A DNA stretch of 64,000 bases, from the NCBI GenBank assembly GCA_030657355.1, contig CP131056.1, positions 310,001 to 374,000 on the forward strand. The letters run 5' to 3'. Source of the DNA: Radicibacter daui. Lineage in GTDB: Bacteria > Pseudomonadota > Alphaproteobacteria > Radicibacterales > Radicibacteraceae. Shown here piece after piece: positions 47,879 through 56,563 of the stretch. The notes below the pieces were generated by a model. That model searched no databases, was not told the origin of the DNA, and was given only the letters and a program-made list of their open reading frames with translations. Position numbers and translations under genes: made by a program. Each line of letters opens with the position of its first letter. The first letter of the stretch is position 1.

Positions 47879-49549
47879 ATGATCAGCAATACGCGTTTCC
47901 GCGATGTCGAAATCCGCGCCCCGCGCGGCACCAAGCTCAATGCCCGCAGCTGGCAGACGGAAGCGCCGCTGCGCATGCTGATGAACAATCTCGACCCGGA
48001 CGTGGCCGAGAACCCCAAGGAACTGGTGGTTTATGGCGGCATCGGCCGCGCCGCGCGCGACTGGAACGCCTTTGACCGCATTACCGAGACGCTGAAGCGG
48101 CTGGAAGAAGACCAGACCCTTTTGGTTCAGTCCGGCAAGCCGGTCGGCGTGTTTCGCACCCACAGCGATGCCCCGCGTGTGCTGATCGCCAACTCCAACC
48201 TCGTGCCGCACTGGGCCACGTGGGAGAAGTTCAACGAGCTCGATCGCCAGGGCCTGATGATGTACGGCCAGATGACCGCCGGTTCCTGGATCTATATCGG
48301 CAGCCAGGGCATCGTTCAGGGCACCTATGAAACCTTCGTCGAAGCCGGGCGCCAGCATTATGGCGGTGATCTTGGCGGGCGCTGGGTGCTGACGGCCGGC
48401 CTCGGCGGCATGGGCGGTGCGCAGCCGCTGGCCGCTTCGATGGCCGGTGCGGCTTCGCTCAACATCGAGTGCCAGCAGTCGCGCATCGATTTCCGCCTGC
48501 GCACCCGCTATGTGGACGTACAGGCCGCCGATCTCGATGAAGCGCTGGCGATGATCGATGACGCGGTCAAGAATCGCCGCGCCACCTCCATCGCCCTGCT
48601 CGGCAATGCCGCTGAAATCCTGCCGGAGCTGGTCGCCCGTGGCGTGCGCCCCGACATGGTGACGGACCAGACCTCCGCCCACGATCCGCTCAACGGCTAT
48701 CTGCCCATCGGCTGGAGCTGGGACGAATATCGCGCCCGCGCCGCCAGCGACGCCGCCGGCACCGTCAAGGCGGCCAAGGCCTCGATGGCCAAGCATGTCG
48801 AAGCCATGCTCGCGTTCCACGTGGCGGGCGTGCCGACCTTCGACTATGGCAACAACATCCGCCAGATGGCCCAGGAAGAAGGCGTCAAGGACGCGTTCGC
48901 CTTCCCGGGCTTCGTGCCGGCCTATATCCGCCCGCTCTTCTGCCGCGGCGTTGGCCCGTTCCGCTGGGCGGCCCTTTCCGGCAATCCGGAGGACATCGCC
49001 AGGACGGACGCCAAGGTCAAGGAGCTGCTGCCGGACGACAAGCACCTGCACCGCTGGCTCGACATGGCGGGCTCGCGCATTTCCTTCCAGGGTCTGCCGG
49101 CGCGTATCTGCTGGGTCGGTCTCGGGGACCGTCACCGTCTTGGCCTTGCTTTCAATGAAATGGTGGCAAAAGGCGAGCTTGAGGCGCCGGTGGTCATCGG
49201 CCGCGACCATCTCGACAGCGGGTCGGTGTCTTCGCCCAACCGTGAGACCGAATCGATGATGGACGGCTCCGACGCCGTCTCCGACTGGCCGCTGCTCAAC
49301 GCCATGCTGAATGTCGCCTCCGGCGCCACCTGGGTGTCGCTGCATCATGGTGGCGGCGTGGGCATGGGTTTCTCGCAGCATTCCGGCATGGTCATCCTGT
49401 GCGACGGCACCGAGGCTGCCGCCCGGCGCGTTGGCCGTGTGCTGTGGAACGACCCGGCAACCGGCGTCATGCGCCATGCCGATGCCGGTTATGCCGGTGC
49501 CATCGAGTGGGCAAAGAAGCAGGGTCTCGACCTGCCGAGCCTCGGCTGA
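47879..49549 (+). CDS. hutU: urocanate hydratase
   Basis: HutU adds water to urocanate to give imidazolone propionate, using NAD as electrophile. The 556-residue protein has [34 protein letters not shown] at the start, [16 protein letters not shown], the NAD-binding [62 protein letters not shown] and the catalytic [13 protein letters not shown]-like segment, and [20 protein letters not shown]. Length and motifs are standard. The ATG follows the operator region and is poorly preceded by GGGG. hutD follows 13 bases downstream. Confidence 0.98.
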   Translation: MISNTRFRDVEIRAPRGTKLNARSWQTEAPLRMLMNNLDPDVAENPKELVVYGGIGRAARDWNAFDRITETLKRLEEDQTLLVQSGKPVGVFRTHSDAPRVLIANSNLVPHWATWEKFNELDRQGLMMYGQMTAGSWIYIGSQGIVQGTYETFVEAGRQHYGGDLGGRWVLTAGLGGMGGAQPLAASMAGAASLNIECQQSRIDFRLRTRYVDVQAADLDEALAMIDDAVKNRRATSIALLGNAAEILPELVARGVRPDMVTDQTSAHDPLNGYLPIGWSWDEYRARAASDAAGTVKAAKASMAKHVEAMLAFHVAGVPTFDYGNNIRQMAQEEGVKDAFAFPGFVPAYIRPLFCRGVGPFRWAALSGNPEDIARTDAKVKELLPDDKHLHRWLDMAGSRISFQGLPARICWVGLGDRHRLGLAFNEMVAKGELEAPVVIGRDHLDSGSVSSPNRETESMMDGSDAVSDWPLLNAMLNVASGATWVSLHHGGGVGMGFSQHSGMVILCDGTEAAARRVGRVLWNDPATGVMRHADAGYAGAIEWAKKQGLDLPSLG

Positions 49550-49562
49550 GGCTGGGCCGGTC

Positions 49563-50111
49563 ATGGCGCAGCGCCTCGTAAAACCGTCGGATTTCGTGTC
49601 CATGCCCTGGGCCAATGGCAAGGGCGTGACGGTCGAACTGGCACGGGAGGACCGCCCCGAGGGCGGCCTCCTGTGGCGCCTCTCCTTGGCCGATGTGGTT
49701 GAGGATGGTGATTTTTCCCGCCTGCCCGGTATCGACCGCATCCTGACGCTGGTCGAGGGATCCGGTTTCGAGCTGGAATTCGGTGAGTTTGGGGCGTCCA
49801 GCGTGCGGGAGCCGCTGATGCCGGTTTCCTTCTCCGGCGACTGGCCCGCCCGGGCTACCGGCGTTACTGGCCCCTCGAAGGACCTCAACGTCATGACCGC
49901 GCGTGGCAGAGCCACGGCCGCCGTCTCGGTTCACCGTAGCGGCAAGGTCAGTTTTGCGGCCGCCCAACCGCTCTTGCTGCTGGCGCTTGCCGGCAGCTGG
50001 AAAGGGGCCGGACAGATAGTCTCCGCCGGTGAGTTGCTGGTAATTTCCGGCGAAGCGACGGTGTTTGAGGGCGAAGGCGTGCTTTTTGCCGCGGCGATCG
50101 AGCGGGTCTAG
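49563..50111 (+). CDS. hutD: HutD family protein
   Basis: HutD is a cupin-like protein encoded in many hut loci, thought to limit hut expression, possibly by binding formylglutamate or urocanate. The 182-residue product has the motifs SMPWANGKGVTVELAREDRP, LLWRLSLADVVEDGDFSRLPGIDRILTLVEGSGFELEFG, GVTGPSKDLNVMTARGR and FEGEGVLFAAAIERV. It begins 13 bases after hutU and is the last gene of hutC-hutU-hutD; chaC converges on it. Confidence 0.9.
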   Translation: MAQRLVKPSDFVSMPWANGKGVTVELAREDRPEGGLLWRLSLADVVEDGDFSRLPGIDRILTLVEGSGFELEFGEFGASSVREPLMPVSFSGDWPARATGVTGPSKDLNVMTARGRATAAVSVHRSGKVSFAAAQPLLLLALAGSWKGAGQIVSAGELLVISGEATVFEGEGVLFAAAIERV

Positions 50112-50117
50112 GCCGGC

Positions 50118-50807
50118 TTATCCAGCGCCGCCCCGGGCCTGTTCTTGCCTGACCTCGGTTTCCAGCATCTCAAGATCGGCATCCGGAATGCCGTTGAGCC
50201 GCAGGCCGTCGCAGGTCTGGTAGAGATAGTCGGCCGCGCTGCCGAGAGTGCCGGCGGCCGTGGCAAGGCGCCGGATGATCTCTGCCCGTTCAAGGCAGCC
50301 GGCATATTGCTCACTGTCATGATTCATGATGAAGGCCAGCACATGCCCGGCGGGGTTGCCCCCGGCATCCTCCGCCTCCAGCCAGCTCGGGATATAGGAG
50401 CCGGCCACCATCTCGCGCCGCCACAGCAATTCTAGCTCGGCTTCCAGAATCTCTTCCGCCACCCGGTAGGCAACGCCGGTGCAGGCGCCACCTTCATCAA
50501 GGCCCAGCACCAGCCCGGGATTGTCCGGGCTGCCACGGCCGGCGCGGGTGGAAAGGCAAAAGGCGCGGTGCCATCCGCGCACATGGACCACCCGGCTCTC
50601 AAGGCTCTGGATGGTCGGGTTCCAGATCAGCGATCCATAGGCAAACAGCCAGACAGGGCCTTCCGGGCGGCAGGCGAGTGTCTCGGCCAGCGAGGCTGCC
50701 CGCTCTTCATCGCTCAGAATGCGCATGCCCGGCGCTTCGCGCGCAATCATGGCGGCAATGCCGCCCGTTGCCATCAGCTCCCGCGTCAGCTCATGTTTGT
50801 TGCTCAT
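50118..50807 (-). CDS. ChaC family gamma-glutamylcyclotransferase
   Basis: ChaC-like enzymes act on glutathione, releasing 5-oxoproline and cysteinylglycine. The 229-residue protein has the signature PVWLFAYGSLIWNPTIQ, the WHRAFCLSTRAGRGSPDNPGLVLGLDEGGACTGVAYRV core with the catalytic Glu in the EELLWRREMV-type segment, and YLYQTCDGLRLNGIPDADLEMLETEV. It converges on hutD and is divergent from the ybaK gene. The ATG at 50805-50807 begins the domain after a long N-terminal helix. Confidence 0.92.
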   Translation of the reverse strand: MSNKHELTRELMATGGIAAMIAREAPGMRILSDEERAASLAETLACRPEGPVWLFAYGSLIWNPTIQSLESRVVHVRGWHRAFCLSTRAGRGSPDNPGLVLGLDEGGACTGVAYRVAEEILEAELELLWRREMVAGSYIPSWLEAEDAGGNPAGHVLAFIMNHDSEQYAGCLERAEIIRRLATAAGTLGSAADYLYQTCDGLRLNGIPDADLEMLETEVRQEQARGGAG

Positions 50808-50950
50808 ACGCTTGTGCTCGCCCTGCCATCGGGTCGGGCCTCCGGCTTTGCGAAAGCCCCTTCTTGCATATAAAGGCAGGTTGGGGGCGGATACCAGTTC
50901 CGCTGTCGGCAACAGCCCGTTGCCAATCAGGACCAGATCACCGGGAAGCC

Positions 50951-51427
50951 ATGTCCAAGACCACCCGCGCCACCCAGATGCTGCAAAAAGCCGGCATCGC
51001 TTTCACCACGGTCACCTATGAGTACGACCCCTCAGCCGACCGTATCGGCTTGCAGGCGGCCGAGGCCATCGGCGCCGAGCCGCACCGAGTGCTGAAGACC
51101 TTGATGGCCGAGGTGGATGGCAAGCCGGTTTGCGTCGTCGTGCCGTCGGACAAGGAAGTGAGCATGAAGAAGCTGGCAGCGGCCTTCGGCGGCAAGTCGG
51201 CCCAGATGATGAAGCCCGCGGATGCCGAGCGCCTGACCGGTTACCATGTCGGTGGCATCAGCCCCTTCGGGCAGAAACGCAAGGTGCCGACGGCGATGGA
51301 AGAAGCGGCGCTGGTTGAAGACACCGTCTTCATCAATGGCGGCCAGCGCGGGCTGCAGGTGAACCTCAAGCCCGCCGATGCGCTGAAGGCACTGGATGCC
51401 AAAGCGGTGCCGCTGGTGGCGGCGTAA
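50951..51427 (+). CDS. ybaK: Cys-tRNA(Pro) deacylase YbaK/EbsC family
   Basis: YbaK hydrolyses Cys-tRNA(Pro) made in error by ProRS and so protects translation. The 158-residue protein has the EbsC pattern: TRATQMLQKAGIAFTTVTYEYDPSADRIGLQAAEAIGAEPHRVLKTLMAEVDGKP, CVVVPSDKEVSMKKLAAAFGGKSAQMMKPADAERLTGYHVGGISPFGQKRKVPT with the catalytic Lys, and the ending VFINGGQRGLQVNLKPADALKALDA. It has a normal length and stands alone between the divergent chaC and the convergent SAHH-like gene. Confidence 0.95.
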   Translation: MSKTTRATQMLQKAGIAFTTVTYEYDPSADRIGLQAAEAIGAEPHRVLKTLMAEVDGKPVCVVVPSDKEVSMKKLAAAFGGKSAQMMKPADAERLTGYHVGGISPFGQKRKVPTAMEEAALVEDTVFINGGQRGLQVNLKPADALKALDAKAVPLVAA

Positions 51428-51434
51428 GGCCGCT

Positions 51435-52598
51435 CTACCGGTTGAGGGCCAGATAGGCGCTGGCAACGGCAGCGTCGATATCGGCCGGCACGGGCACGAC
51501 GCAGGCTTCGGCACCAAGGTTGCCCCGTGCCACCCGTTCCAGGCAGCGTGCCTGCAGGGTGAAGCCGAGATCCATGGATTCGATGGAATTGCCGAGCGGG
51601 CGTGGCCCGGCAAGGTTGGCCATGTGCCCTTCCCCCAGCAGGTGAAAACACCGTCCATCCGCCAGCACACCGGTCGTGATCTGCTCCTGCGGGTAGTTGC
51701 GGATTTCTGCAGCGGTAGCCAGCAGTGCGCCGGCATCAATTTCCTGCGGAAAATGGCCGCCATTCATCAGGATAACGCCGTCCTTGAGCAGCGGCAGATC
51801 ATCCGTTGTCAGGATATTCGCCGCGCCGGTTACGGTCACGATAACGTCGGCCGAGGCGATGGCGGTCTCCCGCAGCGGTGTCGCAAAACCATCGAGATGG
51901 GCTTCCAGCGTGGTGACCGGGTCGATATCAACGACACTTACCTGCGCAAAGGCGGCCTTGAAGCAGGCGGCGGTGCCGCGCCCGCAAGCCCCGTAGCCGA
52001 AGACCGTCACCCGCTTGCCGCCGGTCGAGCGGTTGGTAAAGCGCATGTAGCTTTCAAACAGGCTCTGGCCCACGGCGTGGCGGTTCTCGGCAAATTGCTT
52101 GATCGGGCTGTCATTGATGACCAGTACCGGCAGGTTGATCTGGCTGCGCAGCGGCATCAGCCGCGTCCGGCCGGAGGTCGTTTCTTCCGTGCCGCCCCGC
52201 AGGCGCCGATAGGGGTGCTGCGCCACGCGGGCAAACAGGTCGCCGCCATTATCCAGCAGCAGGTCGGGCTCATGAGCCAGCAAGGCATCGAGATAAGCTC
52301 CCTGTGCGGCGGCGTCGCGGGTCTGGCCGCCAATCACCTCGATGCCGCGGGCCTCCAGCCAGGCGATGGTCTCCGGCTGCGTGCTGCTGAGATTGCCGGT
52401 GGCAACCAGCCTCGCACCGCCGGCGGCCAGTGTAGCGAGCAGGGCGGCGGTCTTGGGCTCCAGATGGATCGCGGTGCCGATGGTCAGGCCGGCAAAGGGG
52501 CGGGTGACGGCAAACTCGGCTGCCGTTGCCTGCAAGAGCCTGCAACTCGACGCGACCCAGTCGATCCGTGACAAATCCCCGGTTGTTGCTGTGGTCAT
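51435..52598 (-). CDS. S-adenosylhomocysteinase-fold protein with altered active site
   Basis: This 387-residue protein follows S-adenosylhomocysteine hydrolase over its length: AIHLEPKTAALLATLAAGGARLV, NLSSTQPETIAWL, LLDNGGDL, RGGTEETTSGRTRL, NLPVLVINDSPIKQFAENR, the NAD site VTVFGYGACGRGTA and LMNGGHFPQEID. By human numbering Glu156, Lys186, Asn191, His55 and His301 are kept, but Asp131 is Asn, Asp190 is Glu, Cys195 is Val and Cys79 is Gly; the region of His353 is missing and the C-terminal Lys/Tyr tail is absent. A true SAH hydrolase is therefore doubtful. The start ATG is at 52596-52598. It lies 113 bases downstream of a LysR gene. Confidence 0.8.
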   Translation of the reverse strand: MTTATTGDLSRIDWVASSCRLLQATAAEFAVTRPFAGLTIGTAIHLEPKTAALLATLAAGGARLVATGNLSSTQPETIAWLEARGIEVIGGQTRDAAAQGAYLDALLAHEPDLLLDNGGDLFARVAQHPYRRLRGGTEETTSGRTRLMPLRSQINLPVLVINDSPIKQFAENRHAVGQSLFESYMRFTNRSTGGKRVTVFGYGACGRGTAACFKAAFAQVSVVDIDPVTTLEAHLDGFATPLRETAIASADVIVTVTGAANILTTDDLPLLKDGVILMNGGHFPQEIDAGALLATAAEIRNYPQEQITTGVLADGRCFHLLGEGHMANLAGPRPLGNSIESMDLGFTLQARCLERVARGNLGAEACVVPVPADIDAAVASAYLALNR

Positions 52599-52711
52599 GG
52601 CCTTGCTTGCCCCCCGATGTTTCCCGGCCTGATGCCGTTGGGGCAAAGCTAGGGCGCGCTATTGGGCAGCACAAATGACGATAAATGGCGCTTACGGCAG
52701 TTTTTCTGCCT

Positions 52712-53605
52712 TCATGCCAGGGCGGCCCCTGCCTCTTCCAGCCATTGCCGTACCTGGCGGAAGGCCGGCAGGTTCTGGTCACCGGCCCGGCAGCAGAAAT
52801 GATAACCTCCGGGGCGTTCGATAAAACCGAAGGGCGCCGCCAGAAGCCCGGTTGCCAGCTCTTGCCCGATGAGGGCGCGCGGGGCCATCACGATTCCCAG
52901 ACCGGCGCGGGCGGCGCTCAGCGCCAGTGTCATGCCTTCAAACTCCAGCCTTCTGGCAAAACGCACCGGCCTTGTGCCGCTTTCATGAAACCACGCTGTC
53001 CAGAGGCCGCGCGGTGTGCGTGCCGCAAGTGCCGTAGCGCCCCGTAGCCCCTCCGGGCCCTGCGCAAGATCGAGCCCGGCGAGGACGGCCGGTGTGGCAA
53101 CGGGGCCGAACTCGTCCTTCAGGAAGCGGAAACCCGCAATCTCGGGGCGCGGCTCATATTCCCCGCCCACGATTACGCCGTCGAGGTCGGTATCCTCCAG
53201 ATTACGCGGCACGGCCACGGGCACGATATCAAGGTCGAATCCCGGCGCCATCGCCAGAAAGGCCGGCAGGCGGGGGATGAGCCACAGTGCGGCCCAGCTG
53301 TCTGTCGCGCCAAGGCGGAAACGCCGCCGCCCGCCTGTTGGTGCCACCTCCTGTGCCGCACGGCTGATCACGGCAAAGGCTGCACTGACCGCGCCCGCAA
53401 AACGCTCCCCCGCCTCCGAGAGCACAAGCCGCCGCCCCTGCCGGGTAAAAAGAGAGATGCCCAGATGTTGCTCCAGCAAGCGCAGCTGCTGGCCAATGGC
53501 GCCGCGCACCACATGCAGTTCATCGGCCGCCGCCTGAATGGTGCCGCGGCGGGCAACCGCCTCGAAGGCGCGCAAGGCCGTGAGCGGGGGAAGGTCGGTC
53601 GTCAT
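52712..53605 (-). CDS. LysR family regulator, GcvA-like
   Basis: This 297-residue regulator has the LysR helix-turn-helix LPPLTALRAFEAVARRGTIQAAADELHVVRGAIGQQLRLLEQHLGISLFTRQGRRLVLSEAG and a substrate-binding domain. The PPLTALRAFEAVAR start and the short effector domain fit the GcvA-type group. It lies between the YbfB-like carrier and the SAHH-like gene, all on the minus strand, so it may regulate its neighbours. The start ATG at 53603-53605 has GGAAAG upstream. Confidence 0.92.
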   Translation of the reverse strand: MTTDLPPLTALRAFEAVARRGTIQAAADELHVVRGAIGQQLRLLEQHLGISLFTRQGRRLVLSEAGERFAGAVSAAFAVISRAAQEVAPTGGRRRFRLGATDSWAALWLIPRLPAFLAMAPGFDLDIVPVAVPRNLEDTDLDGVIVGGEYEPRPEIAGFRFLKDEFGPVATPAVLAGLDLAQGPEGLRGATALAARTPRGLWTAWFHESGTRPVRFARRLEFEGMTLALSAARAGLGIVMAPRALIGQELATGLLAAPFGFIERPGGYHFCCRAGDQNLPAFRQVRQWLEEAGAALA

Positions 53606-53706
53606 CGGGCAGGGCTTTCCGGGCAGGAAAAAGGGCGGCCAGTGGCAGAAGGTGGCCGCCCTCGATCCAGTGCGCAATCGGTGTTGCGCTTGCGTCCCCT
53701 TCGATC

Positions 53707-54960
53707 TCAGGCCTTGTGGTGGCGCCCCTCCACCAGCCAGGCGAAGAGGTCGAGCGCCAGCGTCAGCACCATGGCGGCGACGCCGCAGGCATAGATTGCG
53801 GCATGGCTGCCGCCGGTGGCGGTGAAGAGCCAGGAATAAAAATAGGCGGAGGCGGCTTGCAGCAGCGCAAAGGCCGTCGTCGCCCGGCTCCAGGCCACAC
53901 CCTGCGCGGCATGGTCCCCCGGCAGCAGGTCATGCACGCGGGCAAGCGCCACCGGCACGATGCCCGGCGTCAGCGCGCCCATAACGAAACTGGCAATCGC
54001 AATGGCCGGCAGGTTGGTTGTCAGGGCCGGGATCGTCAGAAAAATCGCCTGTGTGAGAAGCGACAGGCGCAGCGAGGTGGCGGAGCCGAGGCGGTCGGTC
54101 ACCATGCCGGTGGCAATGGGGCCGACGATGGCACCGAGGCCGTACAGTACCCAGAAGAAGGCGCCGACGGCGGCACTCTGGCCAAGGCCGCGCTGAATGA
54201 AATCAACGAGGAAGACGATCATCGGCACAAGGCCGGCGGCGTTCAGCGCGTACTGGCCGTAAAGCGCCTTCAGCGTCAGGCTGCGGCCCTGATGATGGGC
54301 GCCATGCTCGCGGGACGCATGGGCGGCAAAGGGGCCGGCCAGATGCGGGTTATGTTTCGGCCAGCAAAACCACGCGGCGACCGTCAATACCGCAGAGGCG
54401 ATGCCAAGCCCGATCCAGGTGGCCGCCAGCCCGAGCCCGATCAGTGCCGGGATCAGCGTGCCGGAGGCGGCAACACCAACGCCTGCGCCCATGAAGATGG
54501 CGCCGCTGGCAAAACCGCGCCGGTTCACCGGCACATGCGGCAGCACGGTTGCGGCCACCAGCACCATGATGGCGCCGCCCCCGAGGCCGGAGGCAAAGCG
54601 CCACACAAAGAACCAGGTGACCGAGAGCGGCAGGGCGCAGGCGAAGAAGGCGAGGGTGACCACCAGCATCATCAGCTTGAGGGTGCCGGTATTGCCAAGG
54701 CCGCGGGCGATGGGCCGCCCGGTCAGTGCGCCCGCCAGATAACCGGCAAGGTTGGCCGCGCCGAGATAGACCACGTCACTGGCCGAAAACCAGTGCGCGG
54801 CAATCAGCGGCGGGATCAGCGGTGTATAGGCAAAACGCGAGAGGCCGATACCCACCAGGCTGGCGGCAAGGCCGGCAAAGGTAGCGGCCCAGGCCGTTGC
54901 CGGCATGGGGCTGCGGGCCTTGCCGGCAGCGCCTTCGGCGGTGGGGGAGAGCGAACTCAT
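53707..54960 (-). CDS. MFS transporter, YbfB/YjiJ family
   Basis: This 417-residue, 12-helix carrier begins with WAATFAGLAASLVGIGLSRFAYTPLIPPLIAAHWFSASDVVYLGAANLAGYLAG, the hallmark of YbfB/YjiJ proteins, and has GMVTDRLGSATSLRLS in the second half. The substrate is unknown. The ATG has AAGGAG at seven bases. It is divergent from a TetR gene with two palindromic operators between the genes, so TetR probably controls it. Confidence 0.92.
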   Translation of the reverse strand: MSSLSPTAEGAAGKARSPMPATAWAATFAGLAASLVGIGLSRFAYTPLIPPLIAAHWFSASDVVYLGAANLAGYLAGALTGRPIARGLGNTGTLKLMMLVVTLAFFACALPLSVTWFFVWRFASGLGGGAIMVLVAATVLPHVPVNRRGFASGAIFMGAGVGVAASGTLIPALIGLGLAATWIGLGIASAVLTVAAWFCWPKHNPHLAGPFAAHASREHGAHHQGRSLTLKALYGQYALNAAGLVPMIVFLVDFIQRGLGQSAAVGAFFWVLYGLGAIVGPIATGMVTDRLGSATSLRLSLLTQAIFLTIPALTTNLPAIAIASFVMGALTPGIVPVALARVHDLLPGDHAAQGVAWSRATTAFALLQAASAYFYSWLFTATGGSHAAIYACGVAAMVLTLALDLFAWLVEGRHHKA

Positions 54961-55047
54961 GGCAATGCTCCTTGGGCACTAGCGGCTGGCCGGTGCCCGT
55001 TTCCTTGTGAGGAGAAGGGTCGTCAACGGGTGGGCCCGTTGCTATAT

Positions 55048-55081
55048 TTGACAAAGGTGTCAAACTTGACAGTGCTGTCAA
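55048..55081. promoter_or_regulatory. two tandem palindromic operators between TetR and MFS genes
   Basis: TTGACAAAGGTGTCAA (55048-55063) and TTGACAGTGCTGTCAA (55066-55081) are each perfect palindromes with 6-bp arms and a 4-base centre. Their centres are 18 bp apart. This is the expected arrangement for two TetR-family dimers. Confidence 0.85.
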
Positions 55082-55101
55082 GGATGCGTGTGGAGGCCGC
55101 C

Positions 55102-55677
55102 ATGGCGGGTGTGAAGCAGTTCAATGAGGAAGAGGCACTCGGCCGGGCGCTCGATCTCTTCTGGGCGCGGGGATACCGCGCTACCTCGATGCTCGATCTG
55201 GCGGAAGCGACCGGCGTCCAGCGCGGCTCGCTCTACAACGCTTATGGCGACAAGGAGGAAATCTTCCTCATTGTTCTGCAGCGTTATTCAGAGGCTTATC
55301 TGGCCCGCGTCAGCGCCGCCTTCAGCGGCGACGATGTGGCGGCGGCCCTCACACGTTATCTTGATGCCTGCATCGCCATCATGATGGCCGGTGACCCGCC
55401 ACGCGGCTGCATGACAACCAAGACGGCAACCGACACCGCGCTGAATGGCGAGCGGGTCCACATCGCCCTCAAGGGCTTTCTGGACGAGGTGGAAAAGGCC
55501 ATTGCCGGATATCTGGCGACTCCGGTCTTTGCTGCACGGCTTGCGTTGCCGCCGGCCGAAGCGGCCCGGCTGCTGGTCACCTTCACCCGTGGCATGGCCG
55601 TGCTGGAGCGGGTCTATCAGGATGAAAAACGCCTTCACGAGAGCGCACGCTCCCTCGTGAAGGCGTTGGTTCGTTAG
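55102..55677 (+). CDS. TetR family transcriptional regulator
   Basis: This 191-residue regulator has the TetR DNA-binding domain (FNEEEALGRALDLFWARGYRATSMLDLAEATGVQRGSLYNAYGDKEEIFLIVLQRY) and a variable all-helical effector domain with a central Cys (GCMTTKTATD, typical of the TetR_C_16-like group). The ATG at 55102 has GGAGG at a good distance; an ATG at 55084 touches the operator and is less likely. It probably represses the divergent MFS gene and itself through the tandem palindromes. Confidence 0.93.
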   Translation: MAGVKQFNEEEALGRALDLFWARGYRATSMLDLAEATGVQRGSLYNAYGDKEEIFLIVLQRYSEAYLARVSAAFSGDDVAAALTRYLDACIAIMMAGDPPRGCMTTKTATDTALNGERVHIALKGFLDEVEKAIAGYLATPVFAARLALPPAEAARLLVTFTRGMAVLERVYQDEKRLHESARSLVKALVR

Positions 55678-55692
55678 CGGCGCGGGCCGTTC

Positions 55693-56529
55693 CTATGCGG
55701 CAGCGTCCCATTCCGGTGCCAGCCCGTCCGGGCTCACCAGCCGGCCATCCTGCCGGGCCAGGGCGTGAATTGCGGTCATCTCGGCTTCCGTCAGGCTGAA
55801 GTCGAAGATCGCTGCATTTTCTGCCGCCCGGGCAACGCTCACCGTCTTTGAAAGCGCAATGACACCCGGCTGCTGCACCAGCCAGCGCAGGGCAATTTGC
55901 GCGGCACTTTTGCCATGGCGGGCGCCGATATCGGCTAGCAACCCGTCTGCTGGCACCTTGCCATCAGCCATGCCGTAATAAGCGGTCACGCTCATGCCCA
56001 GCTCGCGGGCAGCCGCCAGCACCGGCTGCTGGCTCAGATAAGGGTGATATTCCACCTGGTTGGTTACCAGCGGCGCCGGGCTCAGGCGCGCGGCCTCTTC
56101 CATCATCGCCGTGTTGAAATTGCTGATGCCGATATGGCGGGCAAGGCCTGCCTTGTGCACGGCATTGAGATTCTCGATCTGCTCTTCCAGCGGCACCGCC
56201 TGGTTGGGCCAGTGCAGCAACAGCAGATCGACATGATCGCTGCCCAGCCGCTTCAGACTCTCCTCGACGGAGGGGCGGAAACGCCCGGTGCGATAGGTCT
56301 CGACCCATACCTTGGTGGTCAGGAACACATCCTGCCGCGGCACGCCCGCGGCAGCGAGGCCGGCGCCCACGGCGGCTTCGTTGCCATAGATCTGGGCCGT
56401 GTCGATGTGCCGGTAGCCGAGCCCCAGCACGTCCTTGACCATGCGGGCGGTATTCGCCTCGTCAATACGGAAGGTGCCGAAGCCGAGGGCCGGGATGCGG
56501 GCCCCGCGGGCCGTGACGAAATTGTCCAT
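55693..56529 (-). CDS. aldo/keto reductase (DkgB-like)
   Basis: This 278-residue NADPH-dependent oxidoreductase has the AKR catalytic tetrad: Asp43 and Tyr48 in YRHIDTAQIYGNEAAVG, Lys73 in FLTTKVW and His106 in LLLLHWP. Further motifs are RHIGISNFN, NQVEYHPYLSQQ and, in place of the usual IAYSPL, VTAYYGMADG, which may alter cofactor binding. It resembles 2,5-diketogluconate reductase B. It lies 34 bases behind the MFS gene on the same strand and may be co-transcribed; the LysR gene at 57927 is divergent from this pair. Confidence 0.92.
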   Translation of the reverse strand: MDNFVTARGARIPALGFGTFRIDEANTARMVKDVLGLGYRHIDTAQIYGNEAAVGAGLAAAGVPRQDVFLTTKVWVETYRTGRFRPSVEESLKRLGSDHVDLLLLHWPNQAVPLEEQIENLNAVHKAGLARHIGISNFNTAMMEEAARLSPAPLVTNQVEYHPYLSQQPVLAAARELGMSVTAYYGMADGKVPADGLLADIGARHGKSAAQIALRWLVQQPGVIALSKTVSVARAAENAAIFDFSLTEAEMTAIHALARQDGRLVSPDGLAPEWDAAA

Positions 56530-56563
56530 GATCGGAAAACTCCCTTGGTGAGGTCTGGCAGGG

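Noticed and set aside
53716-55101. Long N-terminal extension in frame with the TetR gene
   Set aside because: It is antisense to the MFS gene and runs through the operators; the TetR domain and its ribosome binding site fix the start at 55102.
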